Positions 12,001 through 19,032 of a stretch of DNA of 35,699 nucleotides are shown here, in pieces. A model generated the notes under the pieces. That model saw only the letters and a program-made list of their open reading frames with translations, did no database searches and was not told where the DNA came from. The stretch comes from Spirochaetota bacterium (GTDB lineage Bacteria; Spirochaetota; GWE2-31-10; JAFGQB01), in assembly GCA_016935915.1 (NCBI GenBank), contig JAFGQB010000289.1:1-35699 (forward strand), written 5' to 3'. Position 1 is the stretch's first letter; each line of letters begins with the position of its first letter. The position numbers and the translations under genes are program-made.

Positions 12001-12291
12001 AACCTCGCTCTGGATAAACTCCCATTTAGTTGATTCGGACAGTTCACCGTTGTTCCATTTGACATTGTTATACCCGTCTACATAAAGATAGTACCTTCCC
12101 AGTTTATTGTTCCTTATCCTGTAATAACCGTCATCGGTTTTTGTAATCTCCCATATCTTGTCATCAGGATAGCTGAATTTATATAAACCTTCAGCCTCTA
12201 TGCTTTTTATAACAGGATCAGGGCTCTGGGAAAACAAAGCCGTATTTATCAATATAAGCGCCATAAAAATGATACTTTTTCTTAATTTCAT
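1..12291 (-). CDS. Giant secreted RHS/YD-repeat protein with lectin-like and Ig-like modules (C-terminus beyond window edge)
   Basis: A single open frame of 4097 codons runs from an ATG at 12291 to the window edge with no stop, so the 3' end is missing. Residues 1-22 are a Sec signal peptide ending LFSQ. Two beta-trefoil (ricin/fascin-like) segments lie near 40-140 and 450-560, recognised by repeated W-x-I...YYRIRN patterns. Ig-like modules start near 1367 and 1463 (DRTGP, DFTPP motifs), and an Fn3-like stretch near 1565-1660. An RHS-type region begins near 1820, with many YD repeats from about 2600 on (YDDFGNV, YDSLGRI, YDEYGRK). The hallmark RHS core is near 4010-4095: SDILGSTRFVTN, then TGLIYMNARW and ETGRFISPDP. 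RHS proteins form a shell around a variable C-terminal effector; that tip would lie left of position 1. It follows the 1751-residue gene by 57 nt, so the two are probably co-transcribed. Whether it acts as a toxin or an adhesin is unknown. Confidence 0.93.
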   Translation of the reverse strand, partial: MKLRKSIIFMALILINTALFSQSPDPVIKSIEAEGLYKFSYPDDKIWEITKTDDGYYRIRNNKLGRYYLYVDGYNNVKWNNGELSESTKWEFIQSEVENYYYIRNVYTNYYITSNSSQLQQINVQSYSGNDDQKYVFINCFGNNSIILNYIPGRGVLNSQPNAVVYNTVLSLDNYYNNDIIYGNYQKQSINGIEYISINKKTSTVIKIDNTAASDAVLWMRAKAIFINDDLAIYFNNEKVNFKYIDNDFHWIKIADVRTGTDRLEVKINNNVSTLEIDRFLLTTPDVAPFADEYLFEDIVADFTDDYRVRVNFSGKNLVNAQVTLYVQSTAETLYTIFKDTVSDFLNFEPVRKVLEHLADPEGLNDPFTAYKTVTITDESEYSITGEDQFTDTGFDGYEFKLYLQATNCFGESIKSRKVFVSLDNFKTLTNFKNKFNLNDDPSFTLSDHQDKLWKFINDENNFYKIKNKETDRYNLYSYTDFTVKINSGQDDETAKWEIINIPFTDLYRLKNRYYGKYLTVDADYNLKVADDSADYDQIFRIIPVENNYCLIDPVKSGAGVVKSIDSYTVKYDDVYLVNEDGSNFNEPYSFNKSVSQINLTTCFVRETGLNENIYLYENDKIDYVPLFLKDSSFLVTDYLNNYVNFNAEKDTDIYIYVPNYKEVNAEYYYNKGYKLVRLPKKFSTVSADNYSYFYHKRFRAGTGDAVFLSNDINYNTAENSFYTARDNNDAIVYFNTDNTALSGNESLYVRIRINGGAYNDYPMVRIVKNTWFYKITDAFDNNGSFTFEFRNGTTILSSQEWIWSKSLYLSQYDTKKSNVVFFKVLDTDDESINFNNKYNSQYLDFNGYLIDDGTAYSSKGKQVNYGASSDLIINYSDIPFTDNVKGYYDGSRLKIEYNSLNTGLVDKEFIEIRYSYDGWQTNSTGFMQQTGYNKWTVDLYPSGTDSKISFNFYNGDITEDNNHCNWNWFFTEKAYFNYGYEENYLKRNYIELPSINDMGEDFEWKADVENGIYDIYILMEKTTPAEDAVMNINGKSYQLNPSFKEIIELRDRVMVLDGTVRIKNSGVQAVKLYSVNIIKDKKQIYNKTFNYTTIENADIIDNTTNDGNFITFNNDDVIKINYTMTGLNAGEKLELVLNAVSNNSDLLSFAKGSSFNESDLLSIVKLNNDIRSYSINLSEYVQDIINNSNNFTLYIKAKKGTRILINSDVCPINIDSYILIDTELYQSVGTITNPSGSFLFTEHNGPDSYTSTSERYDLNDYLNALVLVSGYIENGQLVILKIEPAFYIRNITGDSYSNNQSLTWHVESDFNLTHLTYRIQGVVDWTTVPFGTSGEISQSIPDEGRYVLDVIPEMYGLKGLQYSYNFIVDRTGPLFYILSELPEITSQRQFQLDIDIYDNFSSDDEITLYYTDNSGDETLIPKSNNIADLNLEGITEGEHVLRFYAKDLAGNIGNETVKTIIFDFTPPVLEDIEVSYDFGYDENNVKYQYVAFNFITSDNFTFEDRFMTTYYNISNSEEWQDTTSDRIKVNFNEFAEDGEYTIIAYVKDFADLTSDINFTSFKIDRTPLPMPSSYEGKIDDIYFSLTWENSSYVEEFEEEFLSYNIRRSPDFNFGLDSSYLDTTSDVFIDTSSLYNPDFIYFVSVTDIYGNVSDGLECPAMKYHNIEGEIGDKVTLDMDCGNFEVTIDEKTPHKIGYIKKVKTLDKRTMGEYKFFNDEIYHFEPHGAVFKNAAIWYLDAGNIKKPADNTSDITEYKKKITMYTHNFIRNLWEEVETDYDSVNDRFIVKMKHFSDDKEGEEKENRVSVPARTTEVSPEDGSLDVVFDLFSLNSNRLDYNLKLKFNSKRFDNMSKFVLNEYIFKYDKKYYLWSTWDVHALQDRVKDWGDDAASDPGVCSSWTIEDSGNEWVNEPGEIREYLKKKLMFPKFRGEFLNVKDDLNQNFNNIDNCWNLNIPQLLRDNTADNDAGFKYITLMDGNEYELKTSSNMYYNKTGTKFIYKVIDSGYLVKLENNINYRFNEKGQLEYIFYSGNPEAEITGFDGGTKNNRIMYTFVYDETHNNITDIYAYDKDHIAVKHLTFFYSDPITGYNDNNYYIKRIDHIDCKIINGTTEKVIARTKFNYSDIVSNNSSGLSYLPVFSHNDITDNNKKEKIIIHYERLDKVSYYYFDNDYTGTSNEEDYLNEEKSINYETNGTQYQILNSNNEKLNNIGDVRINYIFGPKNCCKCDMQRWNNRKTFRNIQAVKNCLSSVDKNVLYDSSGYDEDVGNFLNNVFSNPNPDNVLNPFHFSWEPDWYYFDISNFKIRTLSKITIDEKDKVREYSFNQFKIGDDTRYTIYEDNIVSFCENEKIKVKDKNNNVSSEMNIDYFYKVNADANLMPFRKSLMMMPVKDYSLSSRSDSNINTRQFDLSDSVHTKYKFVENTIGYKIGITSRKEGVYVNNAYPSNGDLTNDIERDTGYFANYDRSIEDILDADKIFYKEKSYNMNLYNQVTAEINRIKDKSDPDKKILSFKRSFYDDIYLINERFYINEFESIEKDYTYFVYNSGDATNDKDHRILNPQVETIEEDYDGINKLITENDYTRNTITGAYQLNSKSNYINNSSLSRNITYNYNNTYDLILDQTENNLITEYGYDNLNRVNKISKKGETMSSASPDLTDEGIITKKYFDNRSGLLVAEEHFRDGDYNESTKTLINGSVKLYYYDYEGKKLQDTVLYYKNSDNTGDAMVRVYFNENMMINSEVYVINGFYSKSTGLKGDYLNYYNAVKNKDTSLAYLDYIDDNITAYYTGTNGIINKLISKKFNFKDPDLISLGYTDATVSLNYMNIPLLKENYKKRPEGSTADHVTKTIETYQRDNNGNIINKKLDDQRNGLIYSYIYNNLGDLESEISPVPGSPVISYFYEYNDYGKRKTTEVRDGEDNLMSRITENFNAFGYLMSKSYYTTDGSLGYTESYDYNNIGLLIEKTGIEGLKESYTYNIFGTVDKRITGYDGKTQLVQHNEYDTEGHSINSYSNIALNQNFDKDNWSTQNEYDDFGNVIKEKVKYDIDILYSGHGKTDGEYYTKKTIYDIYFNKPMLETTDRYAGFTGDIIKLDDVEYTYTYFGELETKTYYEWSYSLDSLVTYIEEYKYDQFKRLIQKTVKRNNDIISKTLIADYDAGRNVIEQYDWVKGRNWIYSYNKYNISNKLVYSEKRVLNSSDSAASLTVLRAAPVFMVNKMITKYDDYNRIITQIDFDGNGKSYEYDLNFTDKVSREYSGTNFKYNYTLTSNNDLITGNTYSTVSSISYTGYNSTQYIKNDYSMIGNLVKTEMSGSFNKEISYDEYGRKEAETLNRYMNEEQKYTHYIYDSLGRIVKTVSDDVTAEVTSWETENSSYTRETVYTISKPETTALQPYTITENYTLYGNIQSNTDKYGYYYESRTDIFGNVISKVKKPDSNASISIFTETNQYDSSKRLLTLKTINSGLTGAKGKKYAYSYDDLNRISTLLNYDVEGGADSIMTTKIFDYKNDNQVASVATTIDTETYTVQYNYREDGVLKEVIYPDNRKFENVFTYGMSTDSGKISNIKFNNEYIINNIGYYTNNNSTENFNSVVTSYKNNAGIWTYYDFNNARKLKEKTFENSAGDEILKQTYQYDMSGNITEVSESGTETESGLLGLFDRVFTYDSYNRLILAEYEGSVTARISPKLTYREYDHIPVEQSLLTSEDLGENGNDTVNIESKASSVLISDKNSTNQGVTPLIIKILKQKNSLLKNSKIKTYYSTETGFTELISPDIMIDSESDADYFVLKDINLTEAVRAFKINFVPDNTDASDDALVDTNLDKNLGDLIEVYSSLNKIDFQYTYDGADNRTGEKVLKYDDNSGTMVLNHEESFGYIYSPDRRFLLSDNNFSYAYDEDGFLKGKRSLKDNTGWKYTWDAAGFLREIIKYTDANENSLYDDGEAILYQETNVYDESGMKIKSVRVEGEKTDSVITIYNEGKIIYEKTTSDGETKIKDFVYAFKELQLIVDNNVKTYYYSDILGSTRFVTNDAGNIVQENIFEPFGKELLHSCEVEDCIYTYQFAGHNGENKETGLIYMNARWMDTETGRFISPDPAKQGINWYVY

Positions 12292-12298
12292 CTGTTTG

Positions 12299-12303
12299 CC
12301 TCC
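12299..12303 (-). promoter_or_regulatory. Ribosome binding site of the giant RHS gene
   Basis: GGAGG on the minus strand sits 7 nt before the ATG at 12291. It fixes the start of the RHS frame and places the signal peptide at the N-terminus. Confidence 0.8.
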
Positions 12304-12348
12304 GTTTTATATTTCAATCATAAATAGTCATAATAAAATAATGTTCAT

Positions 12349-15300
12349 TTAAGGTTCAGGTTCAAAGGTCGGATACAGACCGTTGCTTACTTCCAGTGTA
12401 TATCCTATATCAGGTCCTGTAAAAATAATGTCAGATTTTTTACAGACCTCGATTATATAGGTCTTTGTAAAATGAACTGTAGAATCATATTTTGTTCCAG
12501 TATGTGTATCCTTATACTGCAGTCCCCAGTCATATTGTGTATATTCTGTATCAATATCTTCAGATACAGAATTGTATTCCAGAATTTCATCCGGGTCTAT
12601 CGGCTGTGCAGGCCCTCTCCAGCCTTCGTATATTTTAAAGGTGTATGCATCCTGCGGGTTTTGTAGAAATTTAATTCTTATATGGAAAGGTTTATTCAAT
12701 TCACCGGGGTCAGGATCAAGGACTGTAAACTTAAAGAAATCTTTGTCAGTTGATTCATAAATGAATCCTGATATGTATGTGGTTTTAAAATAGTTATTAT
12801 AGCTAAGCATACCGCTGGGATCAGCTTCAACTGCAGTATCGGCCGTTTCATTAGCTCCAATATTGTCAATATAATCACGATTATTATAGTTCACAAATTT
12901 TTTATAGACTGTAACAGTCTGTCCACTATGTCCTTCATCATTATTTGGTGTGATTTCCAGTTTCAGCCATCCATATGGTTGAAAAAAATTAATCCCCCAT
13001 AATTCAGAAACTCTTTTTTCCAGAAATCCCCATGACAATTCTCCAAATACTTCAGATAATGGTATATACAATCCATTCTGATCAGTACCTAAAGTTACAT
13101 ACCATCTTGTTTTTGACCTATCTGATTCTGTATCACTCGGTGGCGGCGGATTTTCATAGTTAGCAAAGTCATAATAAGCATGAACCGTTCCGAATTGATC
13201 TTCATTTAATTCAATTCTTACATTTTCAACCCTTGGATTGGTTAATCTGACTATACTGCTTATCTCAGGATCGCTGAAAGTATCATTTTCATCCTTGATT
13301 CTTACTACAAAATATATATATTTACCTACAAATCTTTCTTCGGTAATAACTATTACCCTCCAATCATTTAGGCTGTCAAGTAATTCATCATCTTCAGGAG
13401 TTGTGGCGCTGTTATCACTCGAAGCATACCATCTTATTTCAGAATGGCCTAAATATATCGAACAATAATGCGGTAAATAAGTAAAGTTAGCAGTCATCAT
13501 CAAGTTTAATCTCCATGTTCCACTTATATAAACTTGATAATCAGTATCTATTACAGGTTTCGTATTCATAAAAAGTAAATTGCTGTATTTTTCAACACTT
13601 TCTGCATTAATTGTATCAACAGCCTTAGCAACAAAATAAATATATTTACCCGCATAATTAATGTTGAATGGAAATGAAGCACTATTTTCATATTCATAGC
13701 TTATATCATTATCATTTCCAATTATTTCATCTTCTGATAAATACCATTTTATTTTCGGACTTATTAATTCACAATAGTGATCATAATAGGTTATTGAAGC
13801 ATTAAGTTGTTGACCTTCTTCTGGTAATCCAATCAATGTAGCAGTTTTAATTTCAGGCCTTAAAGAGAGGTCAAAAGGTATCGGATCACTTTCATAATAA
13901 AAATCGGGCTGTGTGTTATGAATGTCTTTAGGCTTAACGCCGAATTTTATATAGCTGCCGTTTGATAGACAATATGCCCCAATGTATAAATTGCCGGAAG
14001 TTTCACCAATTATTTCGGTAAATTCACCATTCTCGGATGTGCCCAATTTCCATATATAATCTGCATCTGAACTTAAGTCGCCGTCAATATCAAAAAACTC
14101 ATATTTGGCATAAACAGTTCTGTAAGCATAAGTTGATGAGATTGCAACCTCACTTGTTTCCTCATCTACAATTTTCAGATTCCTGGCTTCAGGCGCCCTA
14201 TTAATGATCTCTTTAGAATTACTGTAACTGTACTCTCCATATGCTCCTTCCAGATCTCTGGGCTTAATTCTCAATTTAACCCATTTTTTAATTAATGAAT
14301 TATCAATATCAATATAATTTTGCGTTTTACCGGGTATTATGGTAAACGGACCGTTTTCATTGTTTGCTTTAAGCCATTGATATCTTGTCCCGGTTGGCGT
14401 TGTATCTTCAAGGGTCTGTTCCAATAGAGGATCACCATCATCGTAATAATCATAGTCTGGCGATAATGACAATGTATTGCCGCAATAAGGCTCGCCTGTA
14501 ATTACTATCCCCTCGATCCTCGGTGCATGATTAACATTTGTGAAATTTTTTAATCCCTCTACCGGGCAATAAATTTCACCTCTTTTAATATCTCTTACAA
14601 CAGTATTACTTTCTGATAAATATGAATCATAGGAACCATAATCATCTATCATGCTTTGTGTAATAGGTACAGCATCAAAATCAAATTTTACTCCATATAT
14701 GGTATTATAAAAATATATGCTGTCCATATTTAGAACTTTAAAATTTGCGCTTTCAGCAACAATATGTATTCCTGTCTTACAGTTAGTAAAGGAGATATTT
14801 TTAAATTCATTTGATAAAATATCACCGGCCGGGTTTTTATATGTAATACCGCTTACCGCATCATTAATATACAGCCTGTAATCGTTATATGACATACTTA
14901 TTTTACCGCTTCCTTCGTTTACTATACCGAACCACTTATAATCTCCTTCAGTAATTCCGCTGAAAAAAACATCATTATTATTATTTTGTATAACTATATG
15001 TCCTCTGTTTATAATTTTAAAATTTTCAGGACTTGATATTGAGATAGAAGTGACATTTATGCCGTCAGCTGTTGGACTGTTAGTATAAATATACAATGTC
15101 TCACCTTCATTAATAATTAAATTTTCAGACATTTCTATTATATTTTTTACATGATCTATTGTGCCGGTCTCAGGATTTTCAGGATCAGTAAAAATTTTGT
15201 CTCTGTCGTCTATAATATACACATCCTCATCTTCATTTGATACTATTACCCAATTATAATTGTTCCAAATATCAATTGCATATATACATATCGAATGATT

Positions 15301-17604
15301 TGGGGGAACGATTTTGTCATATTCAAATACCTTAACATTTTTAACAATCTCATCCCAGCCGGTTCCATTCGGAGGAAATTCTCCAAAACTCTCTATTGCA
15401 TTTGAGAACGGAGATATTTCCTTAATATAAATACTTTGTATCTGGGTTTCATCACTGAAATTAATCATATACCGCCACAGATTTTCACTGTCCTGATTCG
15501 GTGCTATATTCGGCGGAGAATTGTCATTACTGAATATAATCCTTACATTATCTATCTTATCTGCAGAATTTCCTGCAAGATCATATGCCTCAATACTGAA
15601 TATAACTTCATTCACAGGTGTGGAACTGTTTTGTATATGGTATGTAACATTACTGTCCGTGGTATCAAAATCAACAAATCCCGCGGTTTTATAAACGATT
15701 TTTATCCTGTCAAAATTTAAATCAGATGCAGTTATATTCAAATCAGCGCTTTCATTAATGTTCAAAACAAGATTAGTTCTCAGATTTGTCCCGTTGATAT
15801 CTGCAATTAAATCCGGTTTTTTATCATCATAATTAAATCTTATCATCTGGGATAAAGTATGATCATTGCCTATTTTAATGTTTTCATTATGATTGCCCGC
15901 CAGATCCACAACATCAACCGTAACATCAAGCAAACCTTCTTTGCCGGTTAAATAATTATCATAGTTAACCGTTAATGCATTTGTAAACGGATTTATATTA
16001 TACCCGTTATATGTATTTCCATGAAATGAATAAATAAAATTATGAATGCTGAAATCCGTTGCCTCAATAATATCAAATGATAACGGTTTCATTGAGGTTA
16101 AAAAAGTGTCCTGGGTTAGCGGCGGTTTCAACTGAACAACCGGTTTGGTTCTATCCCACATATAAAATTTGTTTGTCAACAAACTGTTGCTTTTATTTCC
16201 TACATTGTCCTTAAAAAACAAATCAATAATGGTAAAACCGACATTTTCTCTTTTTATTCTGATTTTATTATTAACTAATTCTATATTGTCGCTGTCCCTT
16301 ACTTTTATTACTCCTCTGTCCAATTCGTTAACATATAGATAATCACTTAAATCAGGAAAGCTTTTTGTATAATTATCTTCAATATGAACTATGCCGTCAT
16401 CACTTGCATCCAGAGTAACAATTACAGGATTGTCTTCAGGAGATAAAAGATAATCTTTTTCTTCAACAGTGTATCCGGTTACTACAGGACCTGTTTTGTC
16501 TACTATAAAATATTCCGGTTCAAAAATATTAATTTTATTAAATTTATCAATTACGGATACTATCATCATATAGCTTCCTTCTTTAGTAAATCTGGCCCTT
16601 GCAGTGACATCATCAGTACCTATTTTTCTGGTTATGTCAACTGCATCAATACCGTTTTGATTTTCATCCATAAAATAATCAATATACGGATTGTCAGCAT
16701 CATCGGAAACATATACACCATCACTATTTTCTTTAAAAAATCTTATATGAAATGCTTTAACCGGATAAAGCGTTTTTAATGTTTCCTGTACGATTTCTTG
16801 ATTTTGATGCGGATCCAAATTATTATCACTGGAAAAAGCATTTATTGAATCTCTTAAAAAATAAGGCTGCGGAGATTTTGCCCTATAAAAATGTCTCCAG
16901 CATTTTGGATATTCAGCTTGCAACCAATATTTTTCTAGAACATCCCAACTTCCTAAAAAATCATCATCCCACCAGGGTATTGTATTGAATCCTATAACCG
17001 GTTTATTATAAAAAGGTTCAGCATCTATTAAAGGCGCCTCCGGATCGATATTATATTCAATTTCACAATAAATTGGATATTGACCTCTATTAATCGAACA
17101 ATTTATAACACCGTCATTATTCTCATCAGTAATTTTTCTTTTTGTACTGCTAAAAGTTCTATCAATATTAGAATTAGTTGAACTGTTAAATTCTATTGAT
17201 ACCCTGGCTCGTACTCTACCCGCTTTACCCTTCAATAGATCCCAGTGATCAACCTCTGCATAATAATTAAATGCTTCTCTTACATATACCCATTTCAAAC
17301 AAAGTAATTCATCATCCAGATGACCATCATCTGTACTAAAAGATCCGTTTTCATTGAAATAATAATTTTTTGCTGATCCATAATTTTCAAAATTATTGTT
17401 TTTTCTTGCATTATCACTCATCTTTTCCCAAAAATCTGTTTTCATATATGCAATTATACTTGTTCTTATATCAGAAATAACATCCGTGGGTTCATTAACT
17501 TTTTTCCAAATAAGCTCTCTCATATTAGGATCATCTAATCCAAACACTCCAAATACACTGGCCATTAATATTACCATTGATATGAATAAAACTTTACACT
17601 TCAT
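12349..17604 (-). CDS. Large secreted multidomain surface protein (Ig-like, beta-helix-like and PPC-like parts)
   Basis: The 1751 residues start with a signal peptide (about 1-22, cleavage near VFG-LDD). The ATG has AGGAG a few bases upstream. Four Ig-like units begin near 371, 485, 598 and 696, each opening with a D-x-T/S-x-P type motif (VDKTGPVV, WDRTKPVV). A stretch near 835-960 has short hydrophobic, Asn-rich strands resembling a right-handed beta-helix. Five further repeats of about 100-110 residues start near 1027, 1136, 1250, 1348 and 1455, each with a core W (YQWLKA, IRWYAS, TRWYVT) and a later K-x-R/K-P or Y-x-V-x-K motif. The C-terminus (about 1575-1745) looks like a bacterial pre-peptidase C-terminal (PPC) domain: ETADTAVEADPSG, then ESTDKDFFKFTV. 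No catalytic motif was recognised. It is first in an operon with the RHS giant, so an exported structural, adhesive or partner role is inferred. Confidence 0.88.
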   Translation of the reverse strand: MKCKVLFISMVILMASVFGVFGLDDPNMRELIWKKVNEPTDVISDIRTSIIAYMKTDFWEKMSDNARKNNNFENYGSAKNYYFNENGSFSTDDGHLDDELLCLKWVYVREAFNYYAEVDHWDLLKGKAGRVRARVSIEFNSSTNSNIDRTFSSTKRKITDENNDGVINCSINRGQYPIYCEIEYNIDPEAPLIDAEPFYNKPVIGFNTIPWWDDDFLGSWDVLEKYWLQAEYPKCWRHFYRAKSPQPYFLRDSINAFSSDNNLDPHQNQEIVQETLKTLYPVKAFHIRFFKENSDGVYVSDDADNPYIDYFMDENQNGIDAVDITRKIGTDDVTARARFTKEGSYMMIVSVIDKFNKINIFEPEYFIVDKTGPVVTGYTVEEKDYLLSPEDNPVIVTLDASDDGIVHIEDNYTKSFPDLSDYLYVNELDRGVIKVRDSDNIELVNNKIRIKRENVGFTIIDLFFKDNVGNKSNSLLTNKFYMWDRTKPVVQLKPPLTQDTFLTSMKPLSFDIIEATDFSIHNFIYSFHGNTYNGYNINPFTNALTVNYDNYLTGKEGLLDVTVDVVDLAGNHNENIKIGNDHTLSQMIRFNYDDKKPDLIADINGTNLRTNLVLNINESADLNITASDLNFDRIKIVYKTAGFVDFDTTDSNVTYHIQNSSTPVNEVIFSIEAYDLAGNSADKIDNVRIIFSNDNSPPNIAPNQDSENLWRYMINFSDETQIQSIYIKEISPFSNAIESFGEFPPNGTGWDEIVKNVKVFEYDKIVPPNHSICIYAIDIWNNYNWVIVSNEDEDVYIIDDRDKIFTDPENPETGTIDHVKNIIEMSENLIINEGETLYIYTNSPTADGINVTSISISSPENFKIINRGHIVIQNNNNDVFFSGITEGDYKWFGIVNEGSGKISMSYNDYRLYINDAVSGITYKNPAGDILSNEFKNISFTNCKTGIHIVAESANFKVLNMDSIYFYNTIYGVKFDFDAVPITQSMIDDYGSYDSYLSESNTVVRDIKRGEIYCPVEGLKNFTNVNHAPRIEGIVITGEPYCGNTLSLSPDYDYYDDGDPLLEQTLEDTTPTGTRYQWLKANNENGPFTIIPGKTQNYIDIDNSLIKKWVKLRIKPRDLEGAYGEYSYSNSKEIINRAPEARNLKIVDEETSEVAISSTYAYRTVYAKYEFFDIDGDLSSDADYIWKLGTSENGEFTEIIGETSGNLYIGAYCLSNGSYIKFGVKPKDIHNTQPDFYYESDPIPFDLSLRPEIKTATLIGLPEEGQQLNASITYYDHYCELISPKIKWYLSEDEIIGNDNDISYEYENSASFPFNINYAGKYIYFVAKAVDTINAESVEKYSNLLFMNTKPVIDTDYQVYISGTWRLNLMMTANFTYLPHYCSIYLGHSEIRWYASSDNSATTPEDDELLDSLNDWRVIVITEERFVGKYIYFVVRIKDENDTFSDPEISSIVRLTNPRVENVRIELNEDQFGTVHAYYDFANYENPPPPSDTESDRSKTRWYVTLGTDQNGLYIPLSEVFGELSWGFLEKRVSELWGINFFQPYGWLKLEITPNNDEGHSGQTVTVYKKFVNYNNRDYIDNIGANETADTAVEADPSGMLSYNNYFKTTYISGFIYESTDKDFFKFTVLDPDPGELNKPFHIRIKFLQNPQDAYTFKIYEGWRGPAQPIDPDEILEYNSVSEDIDTEYTQYDWGLQYKDTHTGTKYDSTVHFTKTYIIEVCKKSDIIFTGPDIGYTLEVSNGLYPTFEPEP

Positions 17605-18095
17605 GTTATGCTCCTATCTTACCTTAAAATAAGGTCAAATGACGTCAAATGTCGTAAAAATTCAAATAACTCATATAACAAAAGGCAAACTGCAAAATGT
17701 TTGCCCGTAAAATTCATTAAATTAATGAAATAAAAAAATGTCAAAAAATGTATATTTATGAAAAAGCCGATTGATACTTAAACCTTAATTATCCCATTAC
17801 TTTATATATTATTTTTTTTAAAAACTATAAATAATACACAAACTCTAAAAATCACTTAATATTTTATAAAACTATTTCCAATTATATAATTAGCTATAAA
17901 AAAATGTAAAATAAATGTCAACCTTTTTTTTAAGAATTTTTAAAAAATTTTTGCAGTTTATATCCCGACTGCACAAATTGATGTTTTTTTTATAAAAAAA
18001 TAATTATATGCATTTATAAACAACCGGAGGTTATCAAGTTTTCTTCTATACAAAATAAAAAAAATAGTTTAAATATCATAAAAGAGAAAATACAG
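17605..18095. other. Divergent intergenic region, no gene seen
   Basis: This 491-nt, very AT-rich gap separates the minus-strand surface-protein operon from the plus-strand radical SAM gene and must hold both promoters. Two GTCAAATG direct repeats (17634-17641 and 17644-17651) are spaced 10 bp and overlap a TGACGTCA palindrome (17640-17647), 30-47 bp before the minus-strand start. A TGCAGT/ACTGCA dyad lies at 17952-17973. A GGAGG at 18025-18029 has no in-frame start codon near it. No ORF or RNA gene is recognisable. Confidence 0.6.
17952..17973. promoter_or_regulatory. Inverted repeat TGCAGT-N10-ACTGCA, possible operator
   Basis: Perfect 6-bp arms separated by 10 bp lie about 120 bp upstream of the radical SAM gene at 18096. 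Arm spacing of 16 bp centre to centre would suit a dimeric regulator or a short hairpin. The same hexamer occurs in the dyad upstream of the peptide precursor gene (23622-23627). A role is inferred only. Confidence 0.3.
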
Positions 18096-19025
18096 ATGGC
18101 AAAAATAGGCTATATCCAGGTGACGAGACTTTGTTCCCAGAGTTGCATCTTCTGCTCCAGTCCTCCCAATGACAGATCCCTGTCATTAAATGAAGGCAAA
18201 AAAATAATCGACGGCTTTTCTGATCAATCCTATGAAGGCATTATTTTTACCGGAGGCGAGCCTTCTTTATATGAAAATCTTTATGAACTTATAAATTATG
18301 CATGCCAGAAAAAAATCCATACCAGGATCATTACAAACGGGCAGAAACTCTCTGATAAAAAGTACATAACCGGTCTGGCAGACTCAGGCCTCGACCATGT
18401 CCATATCTCACTCCACAGTTGTAAACCCGATATACAGGCATTTCTGACAAAAAATGAAGATTCCTTGAAAAACATCGATACAGCACTGGCAAATTTAAAA
18501 GAACTTGGTCTCACTGTGGATATTAATACGGTTATCAATTCTTATAATGCTGACCATCTTGACAAAACCGTTGAATGGGTACTGGACAAATACCCTTTTA
18601 TACACCACTTTGTATGGAACAATCTTGACCCTTTTATGACAAGAGTGGAGGAAAATCCCGATGTTATCCCGAAATTCAAAGACTTCGAGATTTCACTATT
18701 TAAAGCATGCAGTATGCTCAATAAAAGCAGCAGGACTTTCCGTATAGAAAGGGTGCCGCTCTGCTACATGGCTGAATTTGCCCGGTACAGCACCGAAACC
18801 CGTAAAATAGTAAAAAAAGAGTCCAGAACTGTTTTTTTCCTAGACTCAAGAGGTAAACTTGTTCAGAACAAGTTCAGTTATGTTAAAAAAAAAGCATGCA
18901 GTTTCTGTTCCCTGAATTCCATCTGCGCAGGAGTTTACAAAGGGAACAGCTTTTATTCCGGCAATGAAGTTTTTCCGGTATTTCTTGATAAGGAAAAAAT
19001 TATAAAAAGTATTTTAAACGGTTGA
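18096..19025 (+). CDS. Radical SAM enzyme, HxsC-like
   Basis: This 309-residue radical SAM protein has the cluster motif CxxxCxxC at C13, C17 and C20 (RLCSQSCIFC), then the SAM-binding FTGGEPSLYEN near 50-60 and a TNGQ strand. The C-terminus carries a CxxCx5C motif (ACSFCSLNSICAG), likely for an auxiliary cluster. It shares a fixed set of landmarks with the proteins at 20197-21090 and 31513-33099: HISLHS (versus LALHGH and FSFHGH), VPLCYMAEF (versus IPFCFMEGF and LPAYYMEGF), and the same CxxCx5C end. The three are therefore paralogues. It overlaps no neighbour and is followed after 7 nt by an A24 peptidase gene, so the two form an operon. The ATG has only a weak upstream GAGA; the frame stays open upstream but lacks another usual start. 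Its substrate is unknown; a role in the convergent Hxs-type peptide pathway is inferred from context. Confidence 0.85.
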   Translation: MAKIGYIQVTRLCSQSCIFCSSPPNDRSLSLNEGKKIIDGFSDQSYEGIIFTGGEPSLYENLYELINYACQKKIHTRIITNGQKLSDKKYITGLADSGLDHVHISLHSCKPDIQAFLTKNEDSLKNIDTALANLKELGLTVDINTVINSYNADHLDKTVEWVLDKYPFIHHFVWNNLDPFMTRVEENPDVIPKFKDFEISLFKACSMLNKSSRTFRIERVPLCYMAEFARYSTETRKIVKKESRTVFFLDSRGKLVQNKFSYVKKKACSFCSLNSICAGVYKGNSFYSGNEVFPVFLDKEKIIKSILNG

Positions 19026-19032
19026 ATATATA

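Noticed and set aside
18025..18095. Upstream extension of the radical SAM gene using the GGAGG at 18025
   Set aside because: The frame is open, but no ATG, GTG or TTG lies at suitable spacing; the ATG at 18096 starts right before the conserved core.
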